64,000 bases of DNA from Algibacter miyuki (GTDB lineage: Bacteria > Bacteroidota > Bacteroidia > Flavobacteriales > Flavobacteriaceae): NCBI RefSeq assembly GCF_042427745.1, contig NZ_JBHMFA010000001.1; one strand, 5' to 3'. Each line of letters starts with the position of its first letter. Position 1 is the stretch's first letter. Below the pieces are notes generated by a model, which worked only from the letters and a program-made list of their open reading frames with translations, was not told the DNA's origin and did no database searches. Positions 44,871-53,819 of the stretch are shown here, in pieces. Both the position numbers and the translations under genes were made by a program.

Positions 44871-45357
44871 TAGCTTTTTATTTTTTTTAATAGCCGCATT
44901 TGTATTTACATCTTGCGATCCTAATCGTGTTTTCGACGACTATCAATCGGTTCCAAATACCTGGAATAAAGAACATGTTATTAGTTTTAAAGTTAATCCA
45001 GTAGATTCGGTTAAACCGCTTGATTTGTTTGTAAATATTAGAAATACTAACGAGTATAAATTCAGTAATCTGTTTTTAATTGTTGAAATGATAAACCCTA
45101 ATGGGAAAATTCAAAAAGACACTTTAGAATATAAAATGGCCGAACCTAGTGGTAAACTTTTAGGTACAGGTTATACCGATATAAAAGAAAATAAACTTTG
45201 GTATAAAGAAGGTTTTGTGTTTAACGAAACTGGCGATTATACTATTAACATTCAACAAGCCATGCGCGAAAACGGTAAAGTAAACGGCGTAAAAAACTTA
45301 GATGGCATTACCGATGTTGGATTCAGAATAGAAAACCCTACCAATATTAAACCCTAA
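44857..45357 (+). CDS. gldH: gliding motility lipoprotein GldH
   Basis: 166 residues. Lipoprotein signal ending AFVFTSC (Cys about 18), then CDPNRVFDDYQSVPNTW and a beta-rich domain including GDYTINIQQAMREN: the GldH family. In Flavobacterium johnsoniae GldH is needed for gliding and stabilises GldJ, so it marks a gliding/T9SS lineage. The ATG at 44857 lies inside the end of the PSP1 gene (14-base overlap); the frame is open far upstream but only as an antisense-like artefact of the PSP1 tail. 41 bases before the PBP1A gene. Confidence 0.92.
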   Translation: MLPNNSFLFFLIAAFVFTSCDPNRVFDDYQSVPNTWNKEHVISFKVNPVDSVKPLDLFVNIRNTNEYKFSNLFLIVEMINPNGKIQKDTLEYKMAEPSGKLLGTGYTDIKENKLWYKEGFVFNETGDYTINIQQAMRENGKVNGVKNLDGITDVGFRIENPTNIKP

Positions 45358-45398
45358 TTTCAAAACTTAAGCCGCTTATCACTTAAGGCAATTAAACG

Positions 45399-47744
45399 AT
45401 GGCAAAAGCAAAAAAACAAACAAACACTGTTCCCGATTTTACAAAATACGTCCGATTATTTTGGATTGCATTTTTAGGCGGAATTCTCTCAATAGTACTT
45501 ATTTTTTTATTGGCTTCTTGGGGCGTTTTTGGTGAAATGCCAGATCATACCGTATTAGAAAATCCTAAAACAAACCTGGCAACAGAAATTCTTTCTACCG
45601 ATGGGAAAACTTTAGGTAAATTCTATTTTAATGATAATAGAACACCCGTTGGCTATAATGAGTTACCACCATATTTGGTTAACGCTTTAATGGCAACAGA
45701 AGATGCACGTTTTAAAGATCATTCAGGTATCGATGCCAAGGGAACCTTACGTGCTATACTTACACTTGGTAGTGGCGGTGGAGCAAGTACTATTTCTCAG
45801 CAGCTAGCAAAACAATTATTTCATGGTGAAGGATCTAAAAATATTGTAGAACGTGTTTTACAAAAAGTAAAAGAGTGGATTATTGCTATTCGTTTAGAGC
45901 GTCAATATACCAAAGAAGAAATTATAGCGCAATATTTTAATATTTACGATTTTTTAAATAATGCCGATGGTATCCGTAGTGCATCCAGTATCTATTTTGA
46001 TAAAGAGCCTAAAGAGTTGGACGTAAAAGAGTCTGCTATGTTAGTGGGGATGTTCAAAAACTCGTCACTTTTTAATCCTAGAAGACGTCCAGAAATGGTT
46101 AGCGACAGGCGTAATGTGGTATTGGCTCAAATGTATAAATACGGTTACATTAATGAATCACTTAAAGATTCGCTTCAAAAAACCGATCTTGATTTAAAAT
46201 ATACGCCACAATCTCATAGAGATGGTATTGCGACGTATTTTAGAGGTTATTTGGATGGTTTTATGAAAGATTGGATTAAGGAAAACCCAAAACCAGATGG
46301 TACAAAGTATGATTTGTATAATGATGGGTTGACCATTTATACAACTATCGATTCACGTATGCAAAAGCATGCTGAAGATGCGGTAGAACAACACATGTCG
46401 AGATTACAGGCTGAGTTTTTTAAACAGAATTCACCCGAAAGAAATCCGACGGCTCCATTTTTAGATCTTAATAAAGATGAAGTTTCGTCATTGTTAAGAC
46501 GTAGTATGAAACAATCTGAACGATGGAGACACTTAAAATACGATTTAAAAAAATCGGATAAAGAAATTGAAGAATCTTTCGATAAACCTGCTGAAATGTC
46601 TGTGTTTGCTTGGAAAGAAGGGAAGCCTTCTGAAATAGATACCATCATGAAGCCTATGGATTCTATGCGTTATTACAAGTCGTTTTTACGTACAGGTATG
46701 ATGTCTATGGATCCACAAACGGGCCATGTTAAAGCCTGGGTTGGAGGCATGAATTATCGACATTTTCAATACGATATGGTAAAACAAGGAAAGCGCCAAA
46801 TTGGTTCTACCTTTAAACCTTTTGTTTATACAGCTGCTATGGATCAGTTGCACTTATCGCCTTGCGACGAATTGCCTGATACGCCATTTTGTATAGAAGC
46901 CAATAAATATGGGAATCCAGAAGCTTGGTGTCCTAAAAACTCAGGCGGTGAATATGGCGGGACACGTAGCCTTAAAAATGCTTTAGCAAATTCTGTTAAT
47001 ACCATTACGGCACAATTAATTGATAAGGTTGGTCCGCAAACGGTAATCGATTTAGTTAAAAAGTTAGGTATTGATTCTGAGATTCCAGCGGTACCTTCTA
47101 TCGCCTTAGGAACACCTGATATTAGTGTTTACGAAATGGTAGGAGCTTATTCTTCTTTTGCAAACCAAGGCGTTTATACTAAACCGGTTATGGTGACTAC
47201 AATTGCCGATAAAAACGGAACGATTTTGTATCAATTTAAACCTGAAACTCGCGATGTTTTAAGTGCAGAAACGGCTTATGTTACCGTGAAGCTCATGGAA
47301 GGTGTAACACAGTCGGGGTCAGGTGCACGATTAAGAGGAAAAGGTAGAGATGCGTATAGAGCGGATTATAGAAAAGTAATCACGGGTTATCCATACGAAT
47401 TAACAAATCCAATTGCAGGTAAAACAGGAACCACACAAAACCAAAGTGATGGCTGGTTTATGGGTATGGTGCCTAATTTAGTTACTGGCGTTTGGGTTGG
47501 TGGCGAAGATAGAGCGGTGCATTTCCCTAATATTACTTACGGTCAAGGTGCTGCCATGGCTTTACCTATTTGGGGTGTTTATATGAAGAGTTGTTATGCC
47601 GATAAGAATTTAGATATTTCTACAGGAGCTTTTGAAAAACCTAAAAATTTATCAATAAACGTAGATTGTTCTCAAACGGATGATGATGATAATTCGAATA
47701 GCAGTCAGCCAGGTCAAGATATGCCAGACGATTTAAATTTCTAA
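45399..47744 (+). CDS. penicillin-binding protein 1A (bifunctional)
   Basis: 781 residues. Cytoplasmic stub and membrane helix (about 22-47), glycosyltransferase GT51 domain with ATEDARFKDHSGID and GASTISQQLAKQLF, then a transpeptidase domain with the SxxK serine near 469 (GSTFKPFVY), SVN (NSVNTITA) and KTG (GKTGTT). It polymerises and cross-links peptidoglycan at the outer face of the inner membrane. The C-terminus is an acidic, Ser/Asn-rich tail (DDDDNSNSS). Follows gldH by 41 bases and ends in a strong terminator. Confidence 0.95.
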   Translation: MAKAKKQTNTVPDFTKYVRLFWIAFLGGILSIVLIFLLASWGVFGEMPDHTVLENPKTNLATEILSTDGKTLGKFYFNDNRTPVGYNELPPYLVNALMATEDARFKDHSGIDAKGTLRAILTLGSGGGASTISQQLAKQLFHGEGSKNIVERVLQKVKEWIIAIRLERQYTKEEIIAQYFNIYDFLNNADGIRSASSIYFDKEPKELDVKESAMLVGMFKNSSLFNPRRRPEMVSDRRNVVLAQMYKYGYINESLKDSLQKTDLDLKYTPQSHRDGIATYFRGYLDGFMKDWIKENPKPDGTKYDLYNDGLTIYTTIDSRMQKHAEDAVEQHMSRLQAEFFKQNSPERNPTAPFLDLNKDEVSSLLRRSMKQSERWRHLKYDLKKSDKEIEESFDKPAEMSVFAWKEGKPSEIDTIMKPMDSMRYYKSFLRTGMMSMDPQTGHVKAWVGGMNYRHFQYDMVKQGKRQIGSTFKPFVYTAAMDQLHLSPCDELPDTPFCIEANKYGNPEAWCPKNSGGEYGGTRSLKNALANSVNTITAQLIDKVGPQTVIDLVKKLGIDSEIPAVPSIALGTPDISVYEMVGAYSSFANQGVYTKPVMVTTIADKNGTILYQFKPETRDVLSAETAYVTVKLMEGVTQSGSGARLRGKGRDAYRADYRKVITGYPYELTNPIAGKTGTTQNQSDGWFMGMVPNLVTGVWVGGEDRAVHFPNITYGQGAAMALPIWGVYMKSCYADKNLDISTGAFEKPKNLSINVDCSQTDDDDNSNSSQPGQDMPDDLNF

Positions 47745-47794
47745 AAAAATAATATTTTACTTCGGAATTTATTCTGAAAACAAGAAATAAAACG

Positions 47795-47825
47795 AAACCA
47801 TCCTTTTTAAAGGATGGTTTTTTTA
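47795..47825 (+). terminator. terminator after PBP1A
   Basis: Perfect twelve-base stem AAACCATCCTTT (47795-47806) with AAAGGATGGTTT (47809-47820), loop TT, followed by further T residues. Confidence 0.9.
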
Positions 47826-47924
47826 TTGTTATTATTTTGTACTTATTATTGAATAATTCGTAAATTTATACATCTTTATGAGTTGATTTTTCAATAACAT
47901 AAAGTTGAACTAAATAGAATTCCA

Positions 47925-48629
47925 ATGATAAATAAAAAAGTAGACGATATTAAGCAGGCCTTAGTTGGTGTAAAAAATGGTATGACGTTTATGTTTGGCG
48001 GTTTCGGACTTAGTGGTATTCCGGAAAATGCTATTGCCGAACTGGTGCATTTGGGGGTTAAAGATTTAACGTGTATTTCTAATAATGCCGGTGTGGATAA
48101 TTTCGGATTGGGTTTATTACTTCAGAAAAGACAAATAAAAAAAATGATATCGTCTTATGTTGGGGAAAACGATGAATTCGAACGCCAAATGCTTTCAGGA
48201 GAATTGGATGTAGAACTGATTCCGCAAGGTACTTTAGCCGAACGTTGCCGGGCAGCGCAAGCTGGTTTTCCTGCTATTTACACACCTGCAGGTTATGGTA
48301 CAGAAGTAGCCGAAGGAAAAGAAACCAGAGAATTCGATGGTAAAATGTATGTTTTGGAACGTGCCTTTAAAGCCGATTTTGCTTTTGTGAAGGCATGGAA
48401 AGGCGATGCTGCCGGTAATTTAATTTTTAAAGGAACAGCTCGTAATTTTAATCCTGTAATGTGTGGTGCTGCTACAATAACGGTTGCAGAGGTTGAAGAG
48501 CTCGTGCCATTAGGAGAACTCGATCCGAATCAAATTCATATTCCAGGTATTTTTGTGCAACGTATATTTAAAGGTGCGCATTATGAAAAACGCATCGAAC
48601 AACGCACGGTTAGAACCAAAGCGGTTTAA
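47925..48629 (+). CDS. scoA: 3-oxoacid CoA-transferase subunit A
   Basis: 234 residues, complete alpha subunit of a class I CoA transferase. FMFGGFGLSGIPENAI holds the GxGGF CoA-binding signature, and ISSYVGENDEFERQ and ERCRAAQAGFPA are family-typical. With the beta subunit it transfers CoA between succinyl-CoA and 3-oxoacids such as acetoacetate, in ketone-body or fatty-acid breakdown. Length and order (A then B, 36 bases apart) are normal. Confidence 0.93.
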   Translation: MINKKVDDIKQALVGVKNGMTFMFGGFGLSGIPENAIAELVHLGVKDLTCISNNAGVDNFGLGLLLQKRQIKKMISSYVGENDEFERQMLSGELDVELIPQGTLAERCRAAQAGFPAIYTPAGYGTEVAEGKETREFDGKMYVLERAFKADFAFVKAWKGDAAGNLIFKGTARNFNPVMCGAATITVAEVEELVPLGELDPNQIHIPGIFVQRIFKGAHYEKRIEQRTVRTKAV

Positions 48630-48665
48630 TTTGGTATAATCCATCATCATTAAAAACTTATAAAA

Positions 48666-49319
48666 ATGTTAGATAAAATCGGGATAGCTCAACGTATCGC
48701 ACAGGAGGTTCAAAATGGATATTATGTTAATTTAGGCATTGGTATTCCTACATTGGTAGCCAATTATGTTCGTGATGATATTGAGGTTGAATTTCAAAGT
48801 GAAAACGGCGTTTTAGGCATGGGACCATTTCCTTTTGAAGGAGAAGAAGATGCCGATGTTATTAACGCGGGAAAACAAACTATCACAACCCTACCGGGGG
48901 CGAGTTTCTTTGATTCGGCTTTGAGTTTTTCTATGATTCGTGGGCAACACGTCGATTTAACTATTCTAGGTGCTATGGAAGTAGCGGAAAATGGCGATAT
49001 CGCTAATTGGAAAATCCCTGGACGAATGGTAAAAGGCATGGGAGGCGCTATGGATCTTGTGGCGAGTGCTGAAAATATTATTGTTGCCATGATGCATACG
49101 AACAAGAAAGGCGAATCTAAACTTTTAAAAAGATGTTCGCTTCCTTTAACAGGGGTAGGTTGTGTTAAGCGTATTGTAACTAACTTAGCTGTGTTAGAAG
49201 TAACCAAGAGCGGATTTAAACTTTTAGAGCGTGCGCCTGGAGTATCTGTGGAGGATATTAAAAAGGCTACGGAAGGCACTTTGATTATTGAAGGCGATAT
49301 TCCGGAAATGGTACTGTAA
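48666..49319 (+). CDS. scoB: 3-oxoacid CoA-transferase subunit B
   Basis: 217 residues, beta subunit. The catalytic glutamate is E46 in FQSENGVLGMGPFP, which forms the glutamyl-CoA thioester. VNLGIGIPTLVANY and KGMGGAMDLV are further family blocks. Cytoplasmic heterotetramer with ScoA. No other pathway genes flank it. Ends 120 bases before a possible short transcription unit. Confidence 0.93.
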   Translation: MLDKIGIAQRIAQEVQNGYYVNLGIGIPTLVANYVRDDIEVEFQSENGVLGMGPFPFEGEEDADVINAGKQTITTLPGASFFDSALSFSMIRGQHVDLTILGAMEVAENGDIANWKIPGRMVKGMGGAMDLVASAENIIVAMMHTNKKGESKLLKRCSLPLTGVGCVKRIVTNLAVLEVTKSGFKLLERAPGVSVEDIKKATEGTLIIEGDIPEMVL

Positions 49320-49370
49320 AGCATGAAATAGGGCTTAAATAAGATTTAATCGACATTAAATGTTAAAATT

Positions 49371-49432
49371 TAATGTATTTCATCGATTAATAATGTATTT
49401 CAGCTGATTATTCAATCTAAATACTATCTTTA
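49371..49432 (+). promoter_or_regulatory. tandem 20-bp boxes followed by a promoter-like element
   Basis: TAATGTATTTCATCGATTAA (49371-49390) is directly followed by TAATGTATTTCAGCTGATTA (49391-49410). They share the first 12 bases and the GATTA core with a one-base shift. About 14 bases later comes TATCTTTA (49425-49432), a -7-like element with no TTG at -33. Direct repeats at this distance resemble an activator site (inference). Just upstream, CATTAAA and TTTAATG (49354-49375) form an inverted repeat. Confidence 0.4.
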
Positions 49433-49539
49433 CAGAGCCCAAAGAAACCAAGTGTATTTATAGATTACCCCAAATCTACCATAATCTTAACTTATTTTAA
49501 TGGGCCCCAAATTTATCATTAACCTAACCGAAAGTGATT

Positions 49540-49668
49540 ATGAATTTTGCACCAAATCTACCTGAACAACCTACAATTAAAGTGAGTAAATTTCAAGAAA
49601 CCATGCATGGCAACATGCAATTTTTAAAAGGTTTACTATACTTAACCAAAAAACTTTTCATGCTGTAA
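49540..49668 (+). CDS. possible 42-residue peptide
   Basis: ATG to TAA in an otherwise gene-free 369-base gap. The product would begin MNFAPNLPEQPTIKVSKF and end in a basic, hydrophobic LLYLTKKLFML helix. It lies between a promoter-like element (49425-49432) and a terminator that overlaps its last codons. An alternative 21-codon ORF starts at 49500. It might instead be a small RNA with no coding role. No family recognised. Confidence 0.35.
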   Translation: MNFAPNLPEQPTIKVSKFQETMHGNMQFLKGLLYLTKKLFML

Positions 49669-49690
49669 CCTACCAGCATGATTTTTTTTT
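49659..49690 (+). terminator. terminator of the short unit
   Basis: Stem CATGCTG (49659-49665) and CAGCATG (49674-49680), eight-base loop, then A and nine T residues on the plus strand. Since scoB ends 340 bases earlier, this points to a separate transcript or a long 3' tail of scoAB. Confidence 0.8.
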
Positions 49691-51365
49691 AAATGCCTTT
49701 CGGAATAGCTTCAATTAATTTTTTAGTGTATTCCTTTTTAGGTGTTTTATAGATGACATCAGCATCGTCTAATTCTTCAATTTTACCTTTATTCATCACT
49801 AACAACTGGTCGCTCATATATTTAACCACAGCCAAATCGTGCGAAATAAAGATGTAAGTAAATCCAAAGTCTTCTTTTAATTCATTTAATAAATTTAAAA
49901 CCTGAGCTTGTACCGAAATATCGAGAGCAGAAACCGATTCGTCGCAAACAATAAGTTTAGGTTGTAAAGCAATGGTTCTAGCAATACCAATACGTTGGCG
50001 CTGTCCGCCAGAAAATTCATGAGGATAGCGATTGAAGTAATCTTCCGACAACCCGACACGATTTAAAATTTCAATGACTTTCGCTTTTCGTTCTTTATTA
50101 TTGCTGAAGAGGTTATGAACAATCATGGGCTCCATGATGGCTTCTCCAACAGGAATTCTCGGATTCAAGGATGAATAAGGATCTTGAAAAATAATTTGAA
50201 TGTCTTTCCTAAGTTTTCGTATGTCTGTTTTCTTTAATTTTGTAATATCAATGCCGTTGTATAAAATTTGTCCAGCAGTTGCTTTATCTAATTGGAGTAT
50301 GGCGTTGCCGAGTGTTGATTTTCCACAGCCCGATTCGCCTACTAAACCTAAAGTTTCACCTTCATACAATTTGAAGCTTACGTTGTTTACCGCTTTAAAG
50401 GATGTTGGTTTTTTAAACCACCCAGAACTAGAAAAATATTCCTTTTCAACATTTATAACTTCTAATAGTGGTTTTTTAGCATATATTTTAGCGTGATTTT
50501 CCTTTCTATCAGCATCTGTAACAATTGTTTTAGATATGGTATTGTCTAAAAAATCTTGTATGGTTGGCAAGGTTTTTAATCGCACATCTAAGGATGGTCT
50601 CGAATTTATTAAGGCTTTCGTATAATTATGCTGCGGATTTTTAAAAATGGTAGAAACCAAGCCTTCTTCAACTAAATTCCCTCTAAACATAACCAACACA
50701 TGGTTGGCTATTTCAGAAATTAAGGATAAATCGTGCGTAATAAAAATAATACTCATTTGAGTTTCGGCCTGTAAATCTTTAAGGAGCTTTATAATCTCCT
50801 TTTGTACGGTAACATCGAGTGCTGTGGTAGGTTCGTCGGCGATTAAAACATCGGGTTTGCAAGCGATAGCCATGGCAATCATGACACGCTGCTTTTGCCC
50901 GCCCGAAATTTCGTGTGGATATTTAGAATAGGTTATTTCTACATCGGGCAACTTCACTTTTTCGAATAAGGCTAAAGTTTCATTTGCGGCTTCCTTTTTC
51001 GATAAATCGGTATGTTGTAACAGAATTTCTTGCACTTGTTTTCCGCAGGTCATTGAAGGATTTAAGGAACTCATAGGTTCCTGAAAGATCATCGCTATTT
51101 TTTTTCCTCGAATTTTTTGAAAAGCTTTGGAAGATAATTGTGTTAAATCTTCACCATGAAATAGAATACTTCCTGAAACAATTTTTGAAATTTTCTTCGG
51201 AAGTAAGCCTAATATAGCTAGTGAGGAAACGGATTTGCCTGAACCCGATTCGCCAACAATACCTAAGATTTCATTTTCTTTTAGATTAAAAGAAATGTTA
51301 TGAATAACCTGATTTGCACCAAAGGCAATAGATAAGTTGTTAACGCTAAGGATGTTTTTTTTCAT
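49689..51365 (-). CDS. fused double-ATPase ABC protein (Dpp/Opp type)
   Basis: 558 residues holding two full nucleotide-binding domains. First: GESGSGKS (38-45), SGGQKQRVMIA, LIADEPTTALD. Second: GESGCGKS, FSGGQRQRIGIA, VCDESVSALD. Each is followed by an oligopeptide-transporter C-terminal zone, as in YejF and GsiA. It would power import of peptides or similar solutes, but no permease or binding-protein gene is in the window, so partners must lie elsewhere. Start ATG abuts the stop of the exonuclease gene, suggesting one message. Confidence 0.92.
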   Translation of the reverse strand: MKKNILSVNNLSIAFGANQVIHNISFNLKENEILGIVGESGSGKSVSSLAILGLLPKKISKIVSGSILFHGEDLTQLSSKAFQKIRGKKIAMIFQEPMSSLNPSMTCGKQVQEILLQHTDLSKKEAANETLALFEKVKLPDVEITYSKYPHEISGGQKQRVMIAMAIACKPDVLIADEPTTALDVTVQKEIIKLLKDLQAETQMSIIFITHDLSLISEIANHVLVMFRGNLVEEGLVSTIFKNPQHNYTKALINSRPSLDVRLKTLPTIQDFLDNTISKTIVTDADRKENHAKIYAKKPLLEVINVEKEYFSSSGWFKKPTSFKAVNNVSFKLYEGETLGLVGESGCGKSTLGNAILQLDKATAGQILYNGIDITKLKKTDIRKLRKDIQIIFQDPYSSLNPRIPVGEAIMEPMIVHNLFSNNKERKAKVIEILNRVGLSEDYFNRYPHEFSGGQRQRIGIARTIALQPKLIVCDESVSALDISVQAQVLNLLNELKEDFGFTYIFISHDLAVVKYMSDQLLVMNKGKIEELDDADVIYKTPKKEYTKKLIEAIPKGI

Positions 51366-52079
51366 TTAAATATGAATAATTTCGTCGTTTGTTAAAATAG
51401 CATCGCCTCGCAATCTTAAAAATATTTGAGCCACCGCAATGGTGTCTTTTTCACAATAGGTAACAATCCGGTCAATTTCGTTTTCCTCGTAAAATACACG
51501 ACAGACTTCACTGCCGTCAATATCATCTTTAGGTGATGGAATGCCTAAAACATTGGTAAGCAACTTTAATGATGTATAGGTTTTATAGTCGCCAAACTTC
51601 CATAATTCTAAAGTGTCTAAATGCGGAACTTCCCAAGGTTTTTTACCAAAAAGGTTTAATTTTTCTGGAATTTCAATGTCATTAATAATCATGCGCCTAG
51701 CAATGTATGGAAAATCGAATTCTTTTCCATTATGTCCGCAAAGTAAATGTTTCGGATGATTAAAATGTGTATTTAAAAGGGTTTTAAAATCTTCAAGAAT
51801 CGTGGTTTCATCACCAAAAAAAGAAGTCGTTCTAAACGTTCTCGAATCTTCGGTAATTTTAAAATATCCTACCGAAATACAAACTATTTTTCCGAATTCT
51901 GCCCAAATTCCGGCGCGTTCGTAAAAGTCTTCAGCTGTTTCATCTGCCTGGCGTTGGTATTTCGATTTATGGTCCCAAAGGGCTTGTTTGGTTTCATCTA
52001 AATCGGAAAAATATTGAGTTTCTGGAACGGTTTCAATATCCAGAAATAAAATGTTTTCTAAGTTCAGTTTACGTATCAT
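51366..52079 (-). CDS. 3'-5' exonuclease, PolB-like RNase H fold
   Basis: 237 residues. DEDD-type exonuclease: D14 and E16 in FLDIETVPE, GHNGKEFDFPYIARR for the second motif, and IVTYCEKDTIAVAQIF for the third with its Tyr (DEDDy). These small proteins belong to the group annotated as predicted polysaccharide-biosynthesis exonucleases, a misleading name. The substrate is probably nucleic acid. ATG overlaps the stop of the serine hydrolase gene by four bases (ATGA). Confidence 0.88.
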   Translation of the reverse strand: MIRKLNLENILFLDIETVPETQYFSDLDETKQALWDHKSKYQRQADETAEDFYERAGIWAEFGKIVCISVGYFKITEDSRTFRTTSFFGDETTILEDFKTLLNTHFNHPKHLLCGHNGKEFDFPYIARRMIINDIEIPEKLNLFGKKPWEVPHLDTLELWKFGDYKTYTSLKLLTNVLGIPSPKDDIDGSEVCRVFYEENEIDRIVTYCEKDTIAVAQIFLRLRGDAILTNDEIIHI

Positions 52080-53227
52080 TTTTCTAACATTTTATAAGCT
52101 TCGTTTATATATACTGAAATATCATCGGTGAAGGTAGCTACTGTTTTTACAGGTCCTTTAGAATGTCCTAATCTAACTATAATTACATTATCGTTTGGTT
52201 CTACAATAACGTATTGCCCCAAGTGACCACGCATCATAAAAAAATGTTTGTCGTTCATGGTTTTTAACCACCAGCCATAACCATATTCTGGACTGTTTTT
52301 AAAGCGCGGTGTAATAGATTTGGCTACAAAAGTAGAGTCTAAAATTTGTTTACCGTTCCATTTACCGTGGTCTTTGTAAAGTTTACCAAAACGCGCAAAA
52401 TCTTTGGCGTTACTAGCTATGCAGCAGTAGGCTTTTACTAAATCGTGACTGTCGCTATCGACTTGCCATAAGGTTGGGTTTTCAGAATTTAAAGGTTTCC
52501 AAAAGCTTTCAGTTAAATAATTGTAGAGCTTTTTGCCTGTAGCTTTCTCTATCACCATAGCTAACATTTGTGTGTCTCCACTGGCATATTTAAAAGATTG
52601 CCCCGGAGTATTTACAACTTTTAAACTGTTGGTTACTTTGGCTAAATCATCATCAAAATAAGCACGGGTTGTAATGGATAGTGGTGAGTAATATGCTTCG
52701 TCCCAATTGGTTCCAGAAGCCATGCTAGCTAAATCTCCAACCGTCATTTTTTCAGCTAAACCGTCGCAGAAATCAGGTAGGAAATCGCAAACAGGTTGGT
52801 CTAGACTTTTAATATAGCCATCTTGTATCGCTTTACCTAAAAGGCCAGATACATAACTTTTTGCCATAGAAAATGAATTGGTTTGCGAGTTTTCGTTAAA
52901 GCCATCGTAATAATTTTCGAACCAAATGCTGTCGTTTTTTATAATAACGTAGGCAATCGTTCCGTTTTCCGAATTAACTTTAGACAGCGTCTCTGTTTCT
53001 TTTATAGAATTATAGTCTGTATGGTTTGGCCACGGTATAGGTGTGTTAGTTTCAACAACTCTGTTGTCCATTTCTTTATAATCTTCAAGATAAGCAGTTT
53101 TATGGCCTTTAAGATATATGGTTCTAACGGCTTTTATTAAGTAATCGGTATCTGTAATATAAAGCACTGCAATAAGTGAGATAATAGCTACAGCGAGCCA
53201 TTTGATAAGGTTTTTTATGAAGGTCAT
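52076..53227 (-). CDS. membrane-anchored serine hydrolase (class C beta-lactamase family) 1
   Basis: 383 residues. N-terminal helix about 10-25 anchors a periplasmic domain. The catalytic pair is S120-x-x-K123 (SMAKSYVSG), a Tyr follows in FKYASGDTQ, and MRGHLGQ replaces the KTG box. Such proteins are esterases or peptidases related to AmpC; true beta-lactamase activity is not implied. First of the three tightly packed minus-strand genes that lead into the ABC protein. Confidence 0.88.
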   Translation of the reverse strand: MTFIKNLIKWLAVAIISLIAVLYITDTDYLIKAVRTIYLKGHKTAYLEDYKEMDNRVVETNTPIPWPNHTDYNSIKETETLSKVNSENGTIAYVIIKNDSIWFENYYDGFNENSQTNSFSMAKSYVSGLLGKAIQDGYIKSLDQPVCDFLPDFCDGLAEKMTVGDLASMASGTNWDEAYYSPLSITTRAYFDDDLAKVTNSLKVVNTPGQSFKYASGDTQMLAMVIEKATGKKLYNYLTESFWKPLNSENPTLWQVDSDSHDLVKAYCCIASNAKDFARFGKLYKDHGKWNGKQILDSTFVAKSITPRFKNSPEYGYGWWLKTMNDKHFFMMRGHLGQYVIVEPNDNVIIVRLGHSKGPVKTVATFTDDISVYINEAYKMLEK

Positions 53228-53293
53228 TTATTTAGTTTATGTTGAAACTAAAGATAATAAAATTCTGTTCTAATAAAAAAAGAAGGTTTGTTT

Positions 53294-53818
53294 TTAAGCT
53301 GAAGGTTTGCGCTTTTGTTTACGTTTTTCTTTGTAGTAGGTTTTATCGGCCACATAAATTGTTTTTGATAATTCGGCAATAATAGTCCCTTTTTTATCTA
53401 CAATATTTGGGGTTTTTACTAAATCGAATTCTCCGTTTTTTGATACTTTTGTTTTAATGAGATTTAAATCTTCTTCGGAAAAAACAAATTCAGCAAAAAC
53501 TGTTTCTTTCGCCGGACGTTTAAAGTTTATGGTGGCACTTTTATCCCAAACGACATAGTTGTTTCCCAAGATATTCATGAGTTGAATCATGTAAATCGGG
53601 TCGGTTGCCGAAAATAGACTGCCACCAAAAATGGTTCCAATAAAGTTTCTGTTTTTAATACTTAACGGAATTTTGATTTTAACGTACATTAAATCTTGCG
53701 AAACGGTAATTAATCGGCCTGTAGATCTGCGATACATGGGCGGCCAATTAAACCCGTATTTGTAAATTTGAGCATCGGTAAAAAAGCGTTTTGCAATCTT
53801 GGTTATGGTTCTGTACAT
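53294..53818 (-). CDS. DUF4442 hot-dog-fold protein
   Basis: 174 residues. Central hot-dog motif with IGTIFGGSLFSATDPIYMIQ and KSATINFKRPAKETVFAEF: the DUF4442 family, thioesterase-like. The C-terminus is basic (KEKRKQKRKP). It may act on acyl-CoA; no substrate can be named. One base separates its start from the ogt stop, so it is the downstream partner in an ogt-DUF4442 message. Confidence 0.85.
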   Translation of the reverse strand: MYRTITKIAKRFFTDAQIYKYGFNWPPMYRRSTGRLITVSQDLMYVKIKIPLSIKNRNFIGTIFGGSLFSATDPIYMIQLMNILGNNYVVWDKSATINFKRPAKETVFAEFVFSEEDLNLIKTKVSKNGEFDLVKTPNIVDKKGTIIAELSKTIYVADKTYYKEKRKQKRKPSA

Positions 53819-53819
53819 T

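Noticed and set aside
41257..47770. TTTTACTTCGGAATTT found at 41257 and 47755
   Set aside because: A 16-base match is expected about once by chance in an AT-rich window of this size; no further similarity extends from it.
49500..49565. 21-codon ORF upstream of the 42-codon ORF
   Set aside because: Too short, ends inside the other ORF, and no supporting start signal.
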